Shown: positions 53,550 to 62,598 of the stretch, piece after piece | How the letters are laid out: every line of letters begins with the position of its first letter | How positions within the stretch are numbered: the first letter of the stretch is position 1 | Translations under genes and position numbers: made by a program | From: Pelatocladus maniniholoensis HA4357-MV3 | GTDB lineage: Bacteria > Cyanobacteriota > Cyanobacteriia > Cyanobacteriales > Nostocaceae | NCBI GenBank assembly: GCA_019359115.1 | Contig: JAHHHW010000167.1 | Span: 40,299-104,298, forward strand | Direction of reading: 5' to 3' | Length of the DNA stretch: 64,000 nucleotides | Notes under the pieces: model-generated | The model's database searches: none | What the model was told of the DNA's origin: nothing | Seen by the model: only the letters and a program-made list of their open reading frames with translations

Positions 53550-53894
53550 ATGTCAATTGCAGTAGGAATGGTAGAAACGCTTGGCTTCCCAGCAGTAGTG
53601 GAAGCAGCAGATGCGATGGTAAAAGCTGCTCGCGTTACCTTAGTAGGTTATGAAAAAATCGGCAGTGGTCGCGTCACCGTGATTGTCCGAGGAGATGTTT
53701 CGGAAGTACAAGCCTCGGTAGGAGCAGGAGTAGAATCAGTCAAGCGAGTCAATGGCGGACAAGTTCTATCTACTCACATCATTGCTCGTCCCCATGAGAA
53801 CTTGGAGTATGTTCTACCAATTCGTTATACCGAAGATGTAGAGCAGTTCCGGGAAAATGTGAATGCAATTCGTCCCTTCGGTAGAAGACCATAG
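53550..53894 (+). CDS. ccmK1: Carboxysome shell hexamer protein CcmK1
   Basis: The 114-residue BMC protein [20 protein letters not shown] is highly similar to the preceding CcmK2 but with the longer C-terminus [18 protein letters not shown], as in CcmK1 of other cyanobacteria. ATG 53550 is chosen; the frame open from 53508 includes an unrelated N-terminus. It is followed by ccmL after only 7 bp. Confidence 0.95.
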   Translation: MSIAVGMVETLGFPAVVEAADAMVKAARVTLVGYEKIGSGRVTVIVRGDVSEVQASVGAGVESVKRVNGGQVLSTHIIARPHENLEYVLPIRYTEDVEQFRENVNAIRPFGRRP

Positions 53895-53901
53895 ATCATA
53901 A

Positions 53902-54204
53902 ATGCAAATTGCCAAAGTTCGCGGCACAGTAGTTAGCACTCAAAAAGATCCAAGTCTTAGGGGTGTTAAACTACTTTTGTTGCAATTAGTTGATGAAGAA
54001 GGACGCATCCTGCCAAAGTACGAGGTAGCCGCCGATATTGTAGGTGCTGGGGTAGACGAGTGGGTACTTGTCAGTCGTGGTAGTGCGGCTCGGCAAATTA
54101 TTGGCAACGAACAGCGTCCATTAGATGCAGCAGTAGTAGCGATAATTGACACAGTTTATGTAGAAGATCGCATGATTTACAGCAAAAAAGATCAATATCG
54201 ATAG
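53902..54204 (+). CDS. ccmL: Carboxysome vertex protein CcmL
   Basis: The 100-residue protein MQIAKVRGTVVSTQKDPSLR, GVKLLLLQLVDEEGRILP and AADIVGAGVDEWVLVSRGSA belongs to the CcmL/EutN (BMV) family, which forms the pentamers closing the shell vertices. It ends AIIDTVYVEDRMIYSKK, the usual C-terminus. Genes ccmK1 and ccmM flank it. Confidence 0.97.
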   Translation: MQIAKVRGTVVSTQKDPSLRGVKLLLLQLVDEEGRILPKYEVAADIVGAGVDEWVLVSRGSAARQIIGNEQRPLDAAVVAIIDTVYVEDRMIYSKKDQYR

Positions 54205-54275
54205 TCAGTAAACAGTAACAGGCTGATAACTGATAACTGACAACTGACAACTGACAATAGAGGAGGAATCTCGCA

Positions 54276-55964
54276 ATGGCAGTCCGCAGCATCGCGGAGG
54301 CGGCTCCCCCAACGCCGTGGTCAAGGAATTTAGCTGAACCCACAATAGACCCATCGGCCTTTTTACATTCATTTTCCAACATTATTGGGAATGTCAAGAT
54401 CGGAGCAAATGTCATAGTTGCGCCCGGCACATCGATTAGAGCGGATGAAGGTACGCCGTTTTATATTGGCGAAAACACCAATCTTCAAGATGGTGTTGTA
54501 GTCCATGGCTTGGAAAAGGGGCGCGTAGTTGGTGATGACCGACAACAATACTCTGTATGGATTGGCAAGAATACTTGTATTACCCACATGGCTTTAATTC
54601 ATGGGCCATGCTACGTAGGAGATGACTGTTTTATTGGTTTTCGTTCTACGGTGTTTAATGCCAGAGTGGGAGCAGGTTGCATTGTGATGATGCACGCCTT
54701 AATCCAAGATGTAGAAATTCCCCCAGGTAAATATGTACCTTCAGGAGCAGTAATTACTAACCAGCAGCAAGCCGATCGCCTGCCAGATGTGCAAGCTGAT
54801 GACAAAGAATTTGCTCATCACGTAGTTGGGATTAACCAAGCACTACGAGCAGGTTATCTGTGTGCTGCGGATAGTAAATGTATTAGGACTATTCGTGATG
54901 AATTAACTAATTCTTATACAAGTACAGGCATAGAAGTTGAAGTTTTTGAAAGGAGCGACGAGGTGTCTAGCAATAGCTTGGGTGCGGAAACAGTAGAGCA
55001 GGTACGCTATCTGTTACAGCAAGGATATAATATTGGTACAGAACACGTAGACCAAAGACGGTTCCGCACAGGTTCTTGGACTAGCTGTAAACCTATTGAA
55101 GTCAGAAGCTTAGGTGAAGCGATCGCAGCTTTGGAATCTTGTCTAAGAGATCATACTGGCGAGTATGTCCGCCTATTTGGCATCGACCCCAAGGGCAAAA
55201 GACGCGTGCTAGAAAACATCATCCAACGTCCTGACGGTGTTGTTCAACCATCTAGCTCCTTCAAAGCCCCCGCCTATTCTAGCAGTAATGGTAGCTACAA
55301 TGGCAATGGCAATGGCAATGGCAACCGTAGCGGCTACAGCAATGGTAGCAACAGACTCAGTGGCGAAACCATAAACCAAATCCGCCAGCTATTGGCTGGT
55401 GGTTACAAAATCGGTACAGAACATGTCGATGAACGCCGCTTCCGTACTGGCTCTTGGCAAACCTGCACGCCGATTGAATCAAGCTCTGCTGGCGATGTAG
55501 TAGCAGCTTTAGAAGATTGTATGGATAACCATCAAGGCGAATACGTGCGCTTGATTGGTATCGACCCCAAAGCCAAGCGTCGCATCTTAGAAAGCATTAT
55601 TCAACGTCCCAACGGGCCAGTTGGTACATCTAGCAGCAGTAAATCGAGTGGGACAACAACCGCTTTTGCTTCTGCAAGCACAACAGCAACAGCCAGCAGT
55701 AACAAATTAAGTTCCGAAGCTGTGGAACAACTACAGCAACTGTTAGCTGGAGGCTTTAAAATTAGCGCTGAACACGTAGATCAAAGACGTTTCCGTACTG
55801 GTTCCTGGTCGAGTTGCGGACAAATTCAGGCTCATAGTATCAGGGAAGCGATCGCAGCCTTGGAAGGCTATATCAACGAATATGAAGGCGAATACGTGCG
55901 CTTGATTGGTATTGACCCCAAAGCCAAGCGCCGGGTACTAGAATTGATTGTCCAGCGTCCGTAA
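54276..55964 (+). CDS. ccmM: Carboxysome organiser CcmM with three SSUL domains
   Basis: The 562-residue protein has an N-terminal gamma-carbonic-anhydrase domain (residues 1-210) with candidate zinc histidines at 77, 104 and 109 and a cysteine pair Cys196/Cys202 (LCAADSKC), spaced as in the CcmM whose activity depends on a disulfide. Three Rubisco-small-subunit-like domains follow (about 232-312, 357-437, 473-553), each with [20 protein letters not shown] motifs, joined by Ser/Asn/Gly-rich linkers. The full-length form links shell and CcmN; the SSUL modules bind and condense Rubisco. A ribosome binding site inside the gene allows a short SSUL-only form. Confidence 0.97.
   Translation: MAVRSIAEAAPPTPWSRNLAEPTIDPSAFLHSFSNIIGNVKIGANVIVAPGTSIRADEGTPFYIGENTNLQDGVVVHGLEKGRVVGDDRQQYSVWIGKNTCITHMALIHGPCYVGDDCFIGFRSTVFNARVGAGCIVMMHALIQDVEIPPGKYVPSGAVITNQQQADRLPDVQADDKEFAHHVVGINQALRAGYLCAADSKCIRTIRDELTNSYTSTGIEVEVFERSDEVSSNSLGAETVEQVRYLLQQGYNIGTEHVDQRRFRTGSWTSCKPIEVRSLGEAIAALESCLRDHTGEYVRLFGIDPKGKRRVLENIIQRPDGVVQPSSSFKAPAYSSSNGSYNGNGNGNGNRSGYSNGSNRLSGETINQIRQLLAGGYKIGTEHVDERRFRTGSWQTCTPIESSSAGDVVAALEDCMDNHQGEYVRLIGIDPKAKRRILESIIQRPNGPVGTSSSSKSSGTTTAFASASTTATASSNKLSSEAVEQLQQLLAGGFKISAEHVDQRRFRTGSWSSCGQIQAHSIREAIAALEGYINEYEGEYVRLIGIDPKAKRRVLELIVQRP
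54948..54965 (+). promoter_or_regulatory. Internal translation start for the short CcmM form
   Basis: GAAAGGAG at 54948-54955 is a strong ribosome binding site inside ccmM, followed after 7 nt by GTG (54963-54965), in frame at codon 230, exactly where the first SSUL domain begins ([13 protein letters not shown]). It would give a 333-residue protein with the three SSUL domains only, as known for the short CcmM isoform of other beta-cyanobacteria. Confidence 0.8.
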
Positions 55965-56133
55965 TTAGGGGTATGAGGGGTATGGGGAGAAAATGGTTTT
56001 CTCACTTCCCCTACTCCCCGCACAAGGCAAAAGTTAAAAGTTAAAAGAAATATTGAATCCGTTTTACTTTTTACTTTTTACTTTTTATTTTTTACTTTTT
56101 AAGTCTATCCGGGTTTGCGAGGTTAAAAATTTC

Positions 56134-56895
56134 ATGTCTGTGCCGCCACTGCGCCTGGGTAATAACTTTGACTCCTACATCAGTGGCGAGGTAATTATTC
56201 ATCCGACTGCTGTGATTGCACCAGGGGTGATACTACAAGCGGCTCCAAGCAGTAAGATTGTCATTGGTTCAGGGGTTTGTATTGGCATGGGGTCAATCCT
56301 CAAAGTTCATGAAGGAACCCTAGAAGTCGAAACTGGGGCAAACCTGGGAGCCGGTTTCCTGATGATCGGTAGTGGTAAAATTGGCGCAAATGCTTGCATC
56401 GGTTCAGCAACAACAGTGTTTAATTGTTCTGTGGAGCCTGGACAAGTAGTTGTACCTGGTTCTGTTCTGGGAGACAATAGTCGCCATTTGAGTGATTCTT
56501 TTGCAGTCACTGAGAAAATCCAACAGCCACAGCTATCTACTACTAATCCTGCTTCTAGCCCAGAAAATATGGACGTACAAGAACCAGAGGATCTGTGGAA
56601 CGAAGAGGATACGGGAACGCAAAAACAGAACGAAACAGGCAATTTCTCTGCGTCTTCTACTGGGGATTCTACTCCTGCTTCCAAGCCCACACCTCCACAT
56701 CCTCAGCCTTCTACATCTTCCGCCACTCAAAACTCACAACTGGACAATCAGGTTACACAAGATCCTACCACTGAATCTGAAAATCACATCGGTACTCATA
56801 TTTACGGACAGGGAAGCATTCAGCAATTGTTAATCACTTTATTTCCACATCGGCAATCCTTGAATAAACCCTCCTCTGACGGGAAGTCTGAGTAA
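56134..56895 (+). CDS. ccmN: Carboxysome assembly protein CcmN
   Basis: The 253-residue protein from ATG 56134 starts MSVPPLRLGNNFDSYISGEV, continues with hexapeptide repeats (VIIHPTAVIAPGVILQ, GSGKIGANACIGSATTVF), a long Pro/Ser/Thr-rich linker, and a C-terminal amphipathic helix HIYGQGSIQQLLITLFPHRQ, the encapsulation peptide that binds shell proteins. It bridges CcmM to the shell. The frame open from 56053 begins in a repeat of TTTTACTTTTTA type and is not the start. Confidence 0.93.
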   Translation: MSVPPLRLGNNFDSYISGEVIIHPTAVIAPGVILQAAPSSKIVIGSGVCIGMGSILKVHEGTLEVETGANLGAGFLMIGSGKIGANACIGSATTVFNCSVEPGQVVVPGSVLGDNSRHLSDSFAVTEKIQQPQLSTTNPASSPENMDVQEPEDLWNEEDTGTQKQNETGNFSASSTGDSTPASKPTPPHPQPSTSSATQNSQLDNQVTQDPTTESENHIGTHIYGQGSIQQLLITLFPHRQSLNKPSSDGKSE

Positions 56896-56995
56896 GTGTT
56901 ATATGGAAGTATGAAGTATGAACTATGAAGTAATAATTATTTATCCTTCAGCCTACAGCCTTCATCCTTTCTTTTAAACATCTTGGAGAATTCAT

Positions 56996-57751
56996 ATGGA
57001 CGCATACAATGTCCACACATCTCGTCGAGACATGCTCAGGGATACCGCTTTAGGGTTAGTATCAACTATTAGCTTTCCGGCAATAGTAGGTACGGCAGAT
57101 ATGATGCTGAAATCGGCTGGGGTTCACCTAGTTGGATATGAAAAGATTGGCAGTGGTCATTGTACTGCGATTGTTCGAGGAGCGATCGCTGATGTCCGTC
57201 TAGCGGTGGAAGCTGGTGAGCAAACTGCTAAACAATTTGATCAGTTTGTTTCTAGCTTAGTAATTCCCAGACCATTCCCTAACTTAGAAGTTGTATTACC
57301 TATCAACAACCGTCTGCGTGCTATTACTGAGGACGGCACTTATAGTCGTTTAAGTAACCAAGCAGTTGGCTTAGTAGAAACACGGGGTTTTCCGGCAATG
57401 GTAGGCGCAGCTGATGCCATGCTCAAAGCTGCTGATGTCCAGCTAGCAGCCTATGAGAAAATTGGTTCAGGTTTGTGTACAGCCATTATTCGTGGCTCTG
57501 TAGCAAATGTTGCAGTAGCAGTAGAAGCTGGAATGTACGAAGCAGAACGCATTGGAGAATTAAACGCTGTAATGGTAATTCCTCGACCACTGGATGAATT
57601 AGAGCAAACCTTGCCAGTAGCAAGTTGTTGGCTAGAGGAGCGTCAACCTGTAAGATTGCCACTCAATATCAAAGAGCCAGTTATGGAAGCAGAATTACTA
57701 GAGTTACCAGATTTATCTACATTACCTGTAAAAATACAGGAGGAATTATAA
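56996..57751 (+). CDS. ccmO: Tandem-BMC shell protein CcmO
   Basis: The 251-residue protein contains two BMC domains, LGLVSTISFPAIVGTADMML (residues 19-100) and VGLVETRGFPAMVGAADAML (about 124-205), each with YEKIGSG and a TAIVRG or TAIIRG strand. This is CcmO, a trimeric tandem-domain shell protein needed for carboxysome formation. An acidic C-terminal tail follows (MEAELLELPDLSTLPVKIQE). It is the last ccm gene here. Confidence 0.93.
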   Translation: MDAYNVHTSRRDMLRDTALGLVSTISFPAIVGTADMMLKSAGVHLVGYEKIGSGHCTAIVRGAIADVRLAVEAGEQTAKQFDQFVSSLVIPRPFPNLEVVLPINNRLRAITEDGTYSRLSNQAVGLVETRGFPAMVGAADAMLKAADVQLAAYEKIGSGLCTAIIRGSVANVAVAVEAGMYEAERIGELNAVMVIPRPLDELEQTLPVASCWLEERQPVRLPLNIKEPVMEAELLELPDLSTLPVKIQEEL

Positions 57752-57770
57752 AAAATTTGACTACGAAAAA

Positions 57771-57811
57771 AACGTTGTACACACCCAGCAGGATGAGGTT
57801 AGTACAACGTT
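57771..57811 (+). terminator. Hairpin after ccmO
   Basis: A perfect 10-bp stem AACGTTGTAC (57771-57780) and GTACAACGTT (57802-57811) encloses a 21-nt loop. There is no T run, so intrinsic termination is doubtful. A further GTGCAACGTTGG occurs at about 57842-57853 after a CACCTTTAAGGTG palindrome, so the motif might instead be an operator. Confidence 0.45.
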
Positions 57812-58004
57812 GATTACTATCCCCAAAAAGCACCTTTAAGGTGTGCAACGTTGGCTGGAAGGCATCTTACGCTTTGCTTGTTGTTCTGATAATAACTTTT
57901 TAATTCTATAAGTTAAATACCTATCTAATAATAACAGGCATAGATTAATATCTATATTTAGAACTCACAACTTGAAGTTGCCATTATATAGAGGAGAATC
58001 ACTC

Positions 58005-58925
58005 TTGAATCAAGCGACGTTGCACCAGTTGAAGGTGTTTGAAGCGGCGGCGCGACACGGTAGCTTTACACGTGCCGCCGAGGAACTTTTTCTTACTCAA
58101 CCTACTGTTTCCATGCAAATTAAGCAACTGACGAAATCAGTAGGTTTGCCGTTATTTGAACAAGTAGGTAAGCGCCTGTATTTGACAGAAGCTGGACGGG
58201 AATTATACGCTACCTGTCGGCAAATTTTCGAGACCATAGCCCAATTTGAAATGAAGGTGGCAGATTTAAAAGGGCTAAAACAAGGGCAATTACGTCTAGC
58301 TGTTATCACCACAGCTAAATATTTTATACCACGTTTGTTGGGACCTTTTTGTCAACGTTATCCAGGAATTGAAATATCACTACAAGTGACAAATCATGAA
58401 GGCATTCTGGAACGCATGACTAGCAATATGGACGACTTGTATATTATGAGTCAAGTTCCAGAGCATTTGGATGTAAGTTACCAACAGTTTTTGGAAAATC
58501 CTTTAGTAGTTTTAGCACCACATCATCATCCTCTGGCAAAAGAAAAATATATTCCCATCCAACGTCTTGCTGAGGAACCTTTTATCATGCGTGAACCTGG
58601 TTCAGGAACACGTCGGGCTGTGCAGAAATTACTAGATCAGCATGAGGTGCATGTCAAAGTTAAATTAGAATTGGGAAGCAACGAAGCAATTAAACATGCC
58701 ATAGCTGGCGGCTTGGGAATTTCCGTATTATCTCGCCATACCTTGTTACCAGATACAGGGGATTTAACTGTATTAGATGTAGAACACTTTCCGATCAAAC
58801 GTGACTGGTACATGGTTTATCCTTCAGGAAAACAACTATCCATCGTTGCTCGTACTTATTCTGAGTATCTACTAGATGCAGCCAAGCAAATTGTTGAGCA
58901 AACTGTTTCTTCTAGTAGTCATTAA
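58005..58925 (+). CDS. LysR-type regulator of the CbbR/RbcR/NdhR group
   Basis: The 306-residue protein starts ATLHQLKVFEAAARHGSFTR and continues EELFLTQPTVSMQIKQL, the LysR winged helix-turn-helix, followed by a two-lobe co-inducer domain (LAVITTAKYFIPRLLGPFCQ). The FEAAARHGSFTRAAEELFLTQPTVSMQIKQL pattern is that of the CbbR-type regulators controlling carbon assimilation genes. Start at TTG 58005, which follows GAGGAG by 8 nt; the open frame upstream is not needed. Its position behind the ccm genes suggests it regulates the CO2-concentrating island; target genes are unproved. Confidence 0.85.
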   Translation: MNQATLHQLKVFEAAARHGSFTRAAEELFLTQPTVSMQIKQLTKSVGLPLFEQVGKRLYLTEAGRELYATCRQIFETIAQFEMKVADLKGLKQGQLRLAVITTAKYFIPRLLGPFCQRYPGIEISLQVTNHEGILERMTSNMDDLYIMSQVPEHLDVSYQQFLENPLVVLAPHHHPLAKEKYIPIQRLAEEPFIMREPGSGTRRAVQKLLDQHEVHVKVKLELGSNEAIKHAIAGGLGISVLSRHTLLPDTGDLTVLDVEHFPIKRDWYMVYPSGKQLSIVARTYSEYLLDAAKQIVEQTVSSSSH

Positions 58926-59158
58926 CACGAAGACAGCAGCAAAGTGAACTAAAGTCTGAAATTTTCAAATTTAGATTTTCACGGGAAATGTAAAAATTAA
59001 GTGAGTCTACTATTGCTTTACGTCAGCTTTGCCTAAGTTTAGCAATTCTTCAAAGGATTTCCAGCAAAAATGACCTGGTAAAAGTAGCTTTTGATCTAAA
59101 TAATTGAGATCTGGAGTGTAAGACTCCCGTGATTTTTCGTGCGGCGAGTTGACAATGC

Positions 59159-60775
59159 ATGAGCTACTGCATAAATCCTAACTGTCCCAATCCAGAAAAC
59201 TTGGCCTATAGCCAGAGGTGTCAGTCTTGTGGCTCAAGATTGCTGTTGCGCGATCGCTATCGGGTAATGAAAGCTTTGAGTCAAGGTGGTTTCGGAGCAA
59301 CTTTTTTAGCCAATGATCAAGGCTTACCAGGCGAACCGAGTTGTGTTATCAAGCAATTACGTCCATCGGGAAGCACACCCCACGTTCTACAAATGGCACG
59401 CGAATTGTTTGAAAGAGAAGCTGTAACTTTGGGCAAAATTGGCAATCATCCGCAAGTACCACGCTTATTAGACTTTTTTGAAGAGTGCGAACAATTCTAT
59501 TTGGTTCAGGAATACATTAGTGGCTCTACTTTACAGCAAGAGGTCAAACACACAGGAGTTTTTACTGAAGCCAGAGTGAAGCAATTTTTGAGCGAGATCC
59601 TGCCATTGCTTAAATACATACACGAATGTAAGGTAATACATCGTGATATCAAACCTGCCAATATAATTCGCCGTGATCAAGATAGTAGATTAGTCCTCAT
59701 AGACTTTGGTGCTGTTACCAATCAAGTCACACAAGCTGTTGTGAACCATTCAGAACATACAGCATTAACTGCATATGCCATTGGTACTCCTGGTTTTGCA
59801 CCTCCAGAGCAAATGGCAATGCGTCCAGTCTACGCTAGTGACATCTACGCCTTAGGAATTACATGTATTTATCTACTAACCAGCAAATCTTCTAAAAATC
59901 TGCAATATAACCCTACAACTGGTGAACTTCTTTGGGAAAATCATGTACAAGTGAGTGATCATCTAGCAGATGTATTGCGGAAAATGCTGGAAATATCTGT
60001 ACGTAATCGTTACCAAACAGCCTTAGAAGTACTTACAGCATTAGAACTAGAACCGTATCTAGAGAGTTTGTCAAAAAGTTTGGTTTCTCAACCAAATGGT
60101 AGTGTGAAAGAACGAACGATTCATCGTTTAGAAGATTCTGGGATTTCTAACAGCAATCCTTCCAGTGTATCTAGTAGCGTGGCACAGGTTGCAGCAGCAA
60201 TTCGGGCAAGACGAGCTAGGATTACAGAAGGCACTGGTGGTGTTACCCATGCAAAGGGGACACGACAACGGATGCTGACAACAAAACCAACCACTTTGTC
60301 TAGCAATGGTAGTGGTTCTCAAGATCAAAAATCTCAGGCTATGCGCCAATTAGATAGCCGAAATCTGATCTCAGCTTATCTCAAAGGAAGACGAGATTTT
60401 GCCTTACACAATTTAAATCTCCTCAATTTGCAAGGCGCTAATTTATCGGAAATAAATTTTCATTCTTCTCAACTGCAAAAAGCGAATCTTCAAGGATCTG
60501 ATCTCCACAGTAGCGACTTTGGTAGAGCTAGTCTCAATCGAGCTAACCTTAGAGATAGTAATTTAACCAAAGCTTATCTCAATAATGCTGATTTAGAGGG
60601 AGCAGACTTACGAGGTGCAGATCTCAGCTATGCTTATTTGCAAAATGCCAACCTGCGGGGAGCTAATTTGTGTGGCGCTAATTTAACTGGAGCGAAAATT
60701 TCTGAAGAACAACTAGCACTAGCCAAAACAAATTGGATGACGGTACGTCCTAATGGTAAACGAGGGTTATTGTAA
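59159..60775 (+). CDS. Ser/Thr protein kinase with pentapeptide repeats (SpkB-like)
   Basis: The 538-residue protein has an N-terminal zinc-ribbon-like CINPNC/CQSC pair (residues 4-24), a kinase domain with glycine loop LSQGGFGATF (about 39-48), catalytic VIHRDIKPANII (about 158-169), metal-binding IDFGAV, then a basic Ser/Thr-rich linker and a C-terminal pentapeptide-repeat helix (ANLQGSDLHSSDFGRASLNR; about residues 425-515). The layout matches SpkB-type kinases of cyanobacteria. Substrates unknown. An FHA-domain gene (phosphothreonine reader) follows on the same strand after 520 bp. Confidence 0.92.
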   Translation: MSYCINPNCPNPENLAYSQRCQSCGSRLLLRDRYRVMKALSQGGFGATFLANDQGLPGEPSCVIKQLRPSGSTPHVLQMARELFEREAVTLGKIGNHPQVPRLLDFFEECEQFYLVQEYISGSTLQQEVKHTGVFTEARVKQFLSEILPLLKYIHECKVIHRDIKPANIIRRDQDSRLVLIDFGAVTNQVTQAVVNHSEHTALTAYAIGTPGFAPPEQMAMRPVYASDIYALGITCIYLLTSKSSKNLQYNPTTGELLWENHVQVSDHLADVLRKMLEISVRNRYQTALEVLTALELEPYLESLSKSLVSQPNGSVKERTIHRLEDSGISNSNPSSVSSSVAQVAAAIRARRARITEGTGGVTHAKGTRQRMLTTKPTTLSSNGSGSQDQKSQAMRQLDSRNLISAYLKGRRDFALHNLNLLNLQGANLSEINFHSSQLQKANLQGSDLHSSDFGRASLNRANLRDSNLTKAYLNNADLEGADLRGADLSYAYLQNANLRGANLCGANLTGAKISEEQLALAKTNWMTVRPNGKRGLL

Positions 60776-61298
60776 GTCAGGGCTAAATCTGGTTTGATAC
60801 GCAGCTTCGTTACAGGTGAGACAAGTACGGATATATCCTTTTACTTTTATATTTGATATCCAACCTAAGTATTTTCTCACGATTCAGTTCGGACTATTAT
60901 AGAAAGCTGTTTAAATGTAACTATTTAATAAATATTGTTTTAATTAATAATCTCATATAACAATTCTATATGATTTGTGAGAATCGCAAAGCTTAGAACC
61001 CCGACAACTTTTGCGAAGTCGGGATTCTAATTGTTCACGAATGATTTAGGAATGCTATAGCGTTGTTGAATTTAATAATAAAAACATTATAAAAACTTTT
61101 CTATTAAGTAGGATTGCGGTTACTTTAAACGAAAGAGAAACTTTAATCTGAGAGAGCGAAAGTTCAATAATGTCTATTGCTTGATGAGCAAAATTGCAAC
61201 GTCAATTATGTGATATATATTTCCAGATTATCAAATCAGACTAATTGTTCATAACTGACTTAAAAATAGATATTTATTAGTAAAACAAAGGCTAAGTG
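60776..61298. other. Intergenic region between kinase and FHA genes
   Basis: No gene is supported in these 523 bp. A hairpin AGAACCCCGAC (60995-61005) with GTCGGGATTCT (61018-61028) is the only strong structure and could terminate the kinase message. A TTAGGAATGCTATAGCG motif near 61047-61063 resembles one near 63866-63883 beside the IS630 transposase end and may be an old element end. Confidence 0.5.
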
Positions 61299-62069
61299 AT
61301 GATGGCGGAATTATTAGATAAAGAATTAGAAAAACGACTGAGTTTATATCAAGTTTTCCTCAAGTTGTATGAACACCATAGTAGATTTTTAGATGAAATT
61401 CTTCAGTTGGAAAATTTACCTCAATCGCCGTTTACTGAGGTACACGGGTGTTATATACAAGGTATAGTTGATGGTTCTGCTGTTTATATGATTACCAATT
61501 TATGTGAGGGTAAAACGCAAAGATTATTACAGTCACAGCATATATGGACTATAGGTCGCGATCGCACTTGTGGAATTTACGTTTGTGATCAACGTGTATC
61601 CCGTCGCCATGCTGCTATTCAGTATATTAAAGATGTTGAGTACTCAGGATTTTACTTGGTTGACTTCAGTAGCACCAATGGTACTTTTGTCAATAGTGAG
61701 CCTGTTTATCGTCCGATTAAACTTCAAGATGGCGATCATCTTCGACTAGGTAGCATGACTTTTTCTTTTTACACGAATTCTACACCACCCCAAGTCCTGC
61801 CTAGAGTTGCTGTCGAGTTGTTAATGCAACTAGTTACACGCAAAAGCAGTGATGAAGCATCAATCAATAGTAATCCTTCTGGTAAAAAAACTTCTTTGAA
61901 TGAGAACTTTGATCAGACGCTAGAAGCGTTGAGACAGTTACCAATACTCAATATTGAAGAAATTGCAGTATCGCTAAGTCAAAAACAGCAGTCTGATATT
62001 TTAGATGATTTCTTTAGCAAACAAATATCTAATAATACTAGCAAACAAATATCTAATAATACTATATAA
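61299..62069 (+). CDS. FHA-domain protein
   Basis: The 256-residue protein has a helical N-terminus (LLDKELEKRLSLYQVFLKLY), and a forkhead-associated domain at about residues 83-150 with WTIGRDRTCGIYVCDQRVSR, RHAAIQYI and DFSSTNGTFVN, which reads phosphothreonine. The C-terminus contains a perfect 24-bp tandem duplication (SKQISNNT twice, 62016-62063). The stop codon lies in the target duplication of a MITE. GTG 61296, ATG 61299 and ATG 61302 are all in frame. Confidence 0.88.
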   Translation: MMAELLDKELEKRLSLYQVFLKLYEHHSRFLDEILQLENLPQSPFTEVHGCYIQGIVDGSAVYMITNLCEGKTQRLLQSQHIWTIGRDRTCGIYVCDQRVSRRHAAIQYIKDVEYSGFYLVDFSSTNGTFVNSEPVYRPIKLQDGDHLRLGSMTFSFYTNSTPPQVLPRVAVELLMQLVTRKSSDEASINSNPSGKKTSLNENFDQTLEALRQLPILNIEEIAVSLSQKQQSDILDDFFSKQISNNTSKQISNNTI

Positions 62070-62249
62070 CCCACATTCCGCACTTCAAAATGTCATATAT
62101 TAATGCTTCAACAAATCTTACAAAAAACCGTTAATGGTATTAAGTATTAACACTGCTATTTTTTAGGCTTTTGGCGATCGCTATTTAACTACGCATTAGC
62201 CCAAACTTCATAAGACAAGCATATTACAAAACGAAGTGCGGAATGTGGG
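62070..62249. mobile_element. 180-bp MITE with IS1634-type terminal repeats
   Basis: Ends CCCACATTCCGCACTTC (62070-62086) and GAAGTGCGGAATGTGGG (62233-62249) are identical to those of the insertion sequence at 2330-3855. A perfect 6-bp direct repeat ATATAA flanks it (62064-62069 and 62250-62255). The interior is non-coding with one GCGATCGC. It was probably moved by an IS1634-type transposase acting in trans. Confidence 0.95.
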
Positions 62250-62283
62250 ATATAAGTAAATCGGTGGGAATAAACATAACTGA

Positions 62284-62327
62284 GTAATACCATTTCCATA
62301 TGCGTCTTCATATGGAAATGGTATTAC
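62284..62327. repeat. Long perfect hairpin, related to the element at 63411-63531
   Basis: The 19-bp stem GTAATACCATTTCCATATG (62284-62302) and CATATGGAAATGGTATTAC (62309-62327) has a 6-nt loop. The right arm resembles the end of the 63411-63531 element (CTTCATATGGAAATGATATT), so it looks like a minimal MITE that has lost its centre. Confidence 0.75.
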
Positions 62328-62477
62328 AAAAGGTAAACATGCCTAAAACCCTTACCAATGACCAATGACTTAGACGCGCCTTCTTCAGCTTCAAGGTAGA
62401 GTAGAACAAATGATAGTAATTTTTATAGCTTAAACGTAAAAATATTCATATGCTGCCTACACTCTCTCGAAATTTAC

Positions 62478-62572
62478 TCAATGCTTACGCAAAAATCGCC
62501 AAAAATCTTAACTTAATTGAACCGCGAAGAAGGCAAGAAGCCAAGGATTCGCAGAGTGTGCGTAAGTCCTAT
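62478..62572. mobile_element. Probable short MITE, TTACGCA-type ends
   Basis: The right end TGCGTAAGTCCTAT (62559-62572) matches the MITE at 2753-2933; the left end TCAATGCTTACGCA (62478-62491) matches in its last 8 bases. The centre has AACCGCGAAGAAGGCAAGAA, a dispersed-repeat-like segment. It is probably a degraded copy. Confidence 0.5.
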
Positions 62573-62598
62573 TACTCTCAAACTGTGCAGGTATTTTT

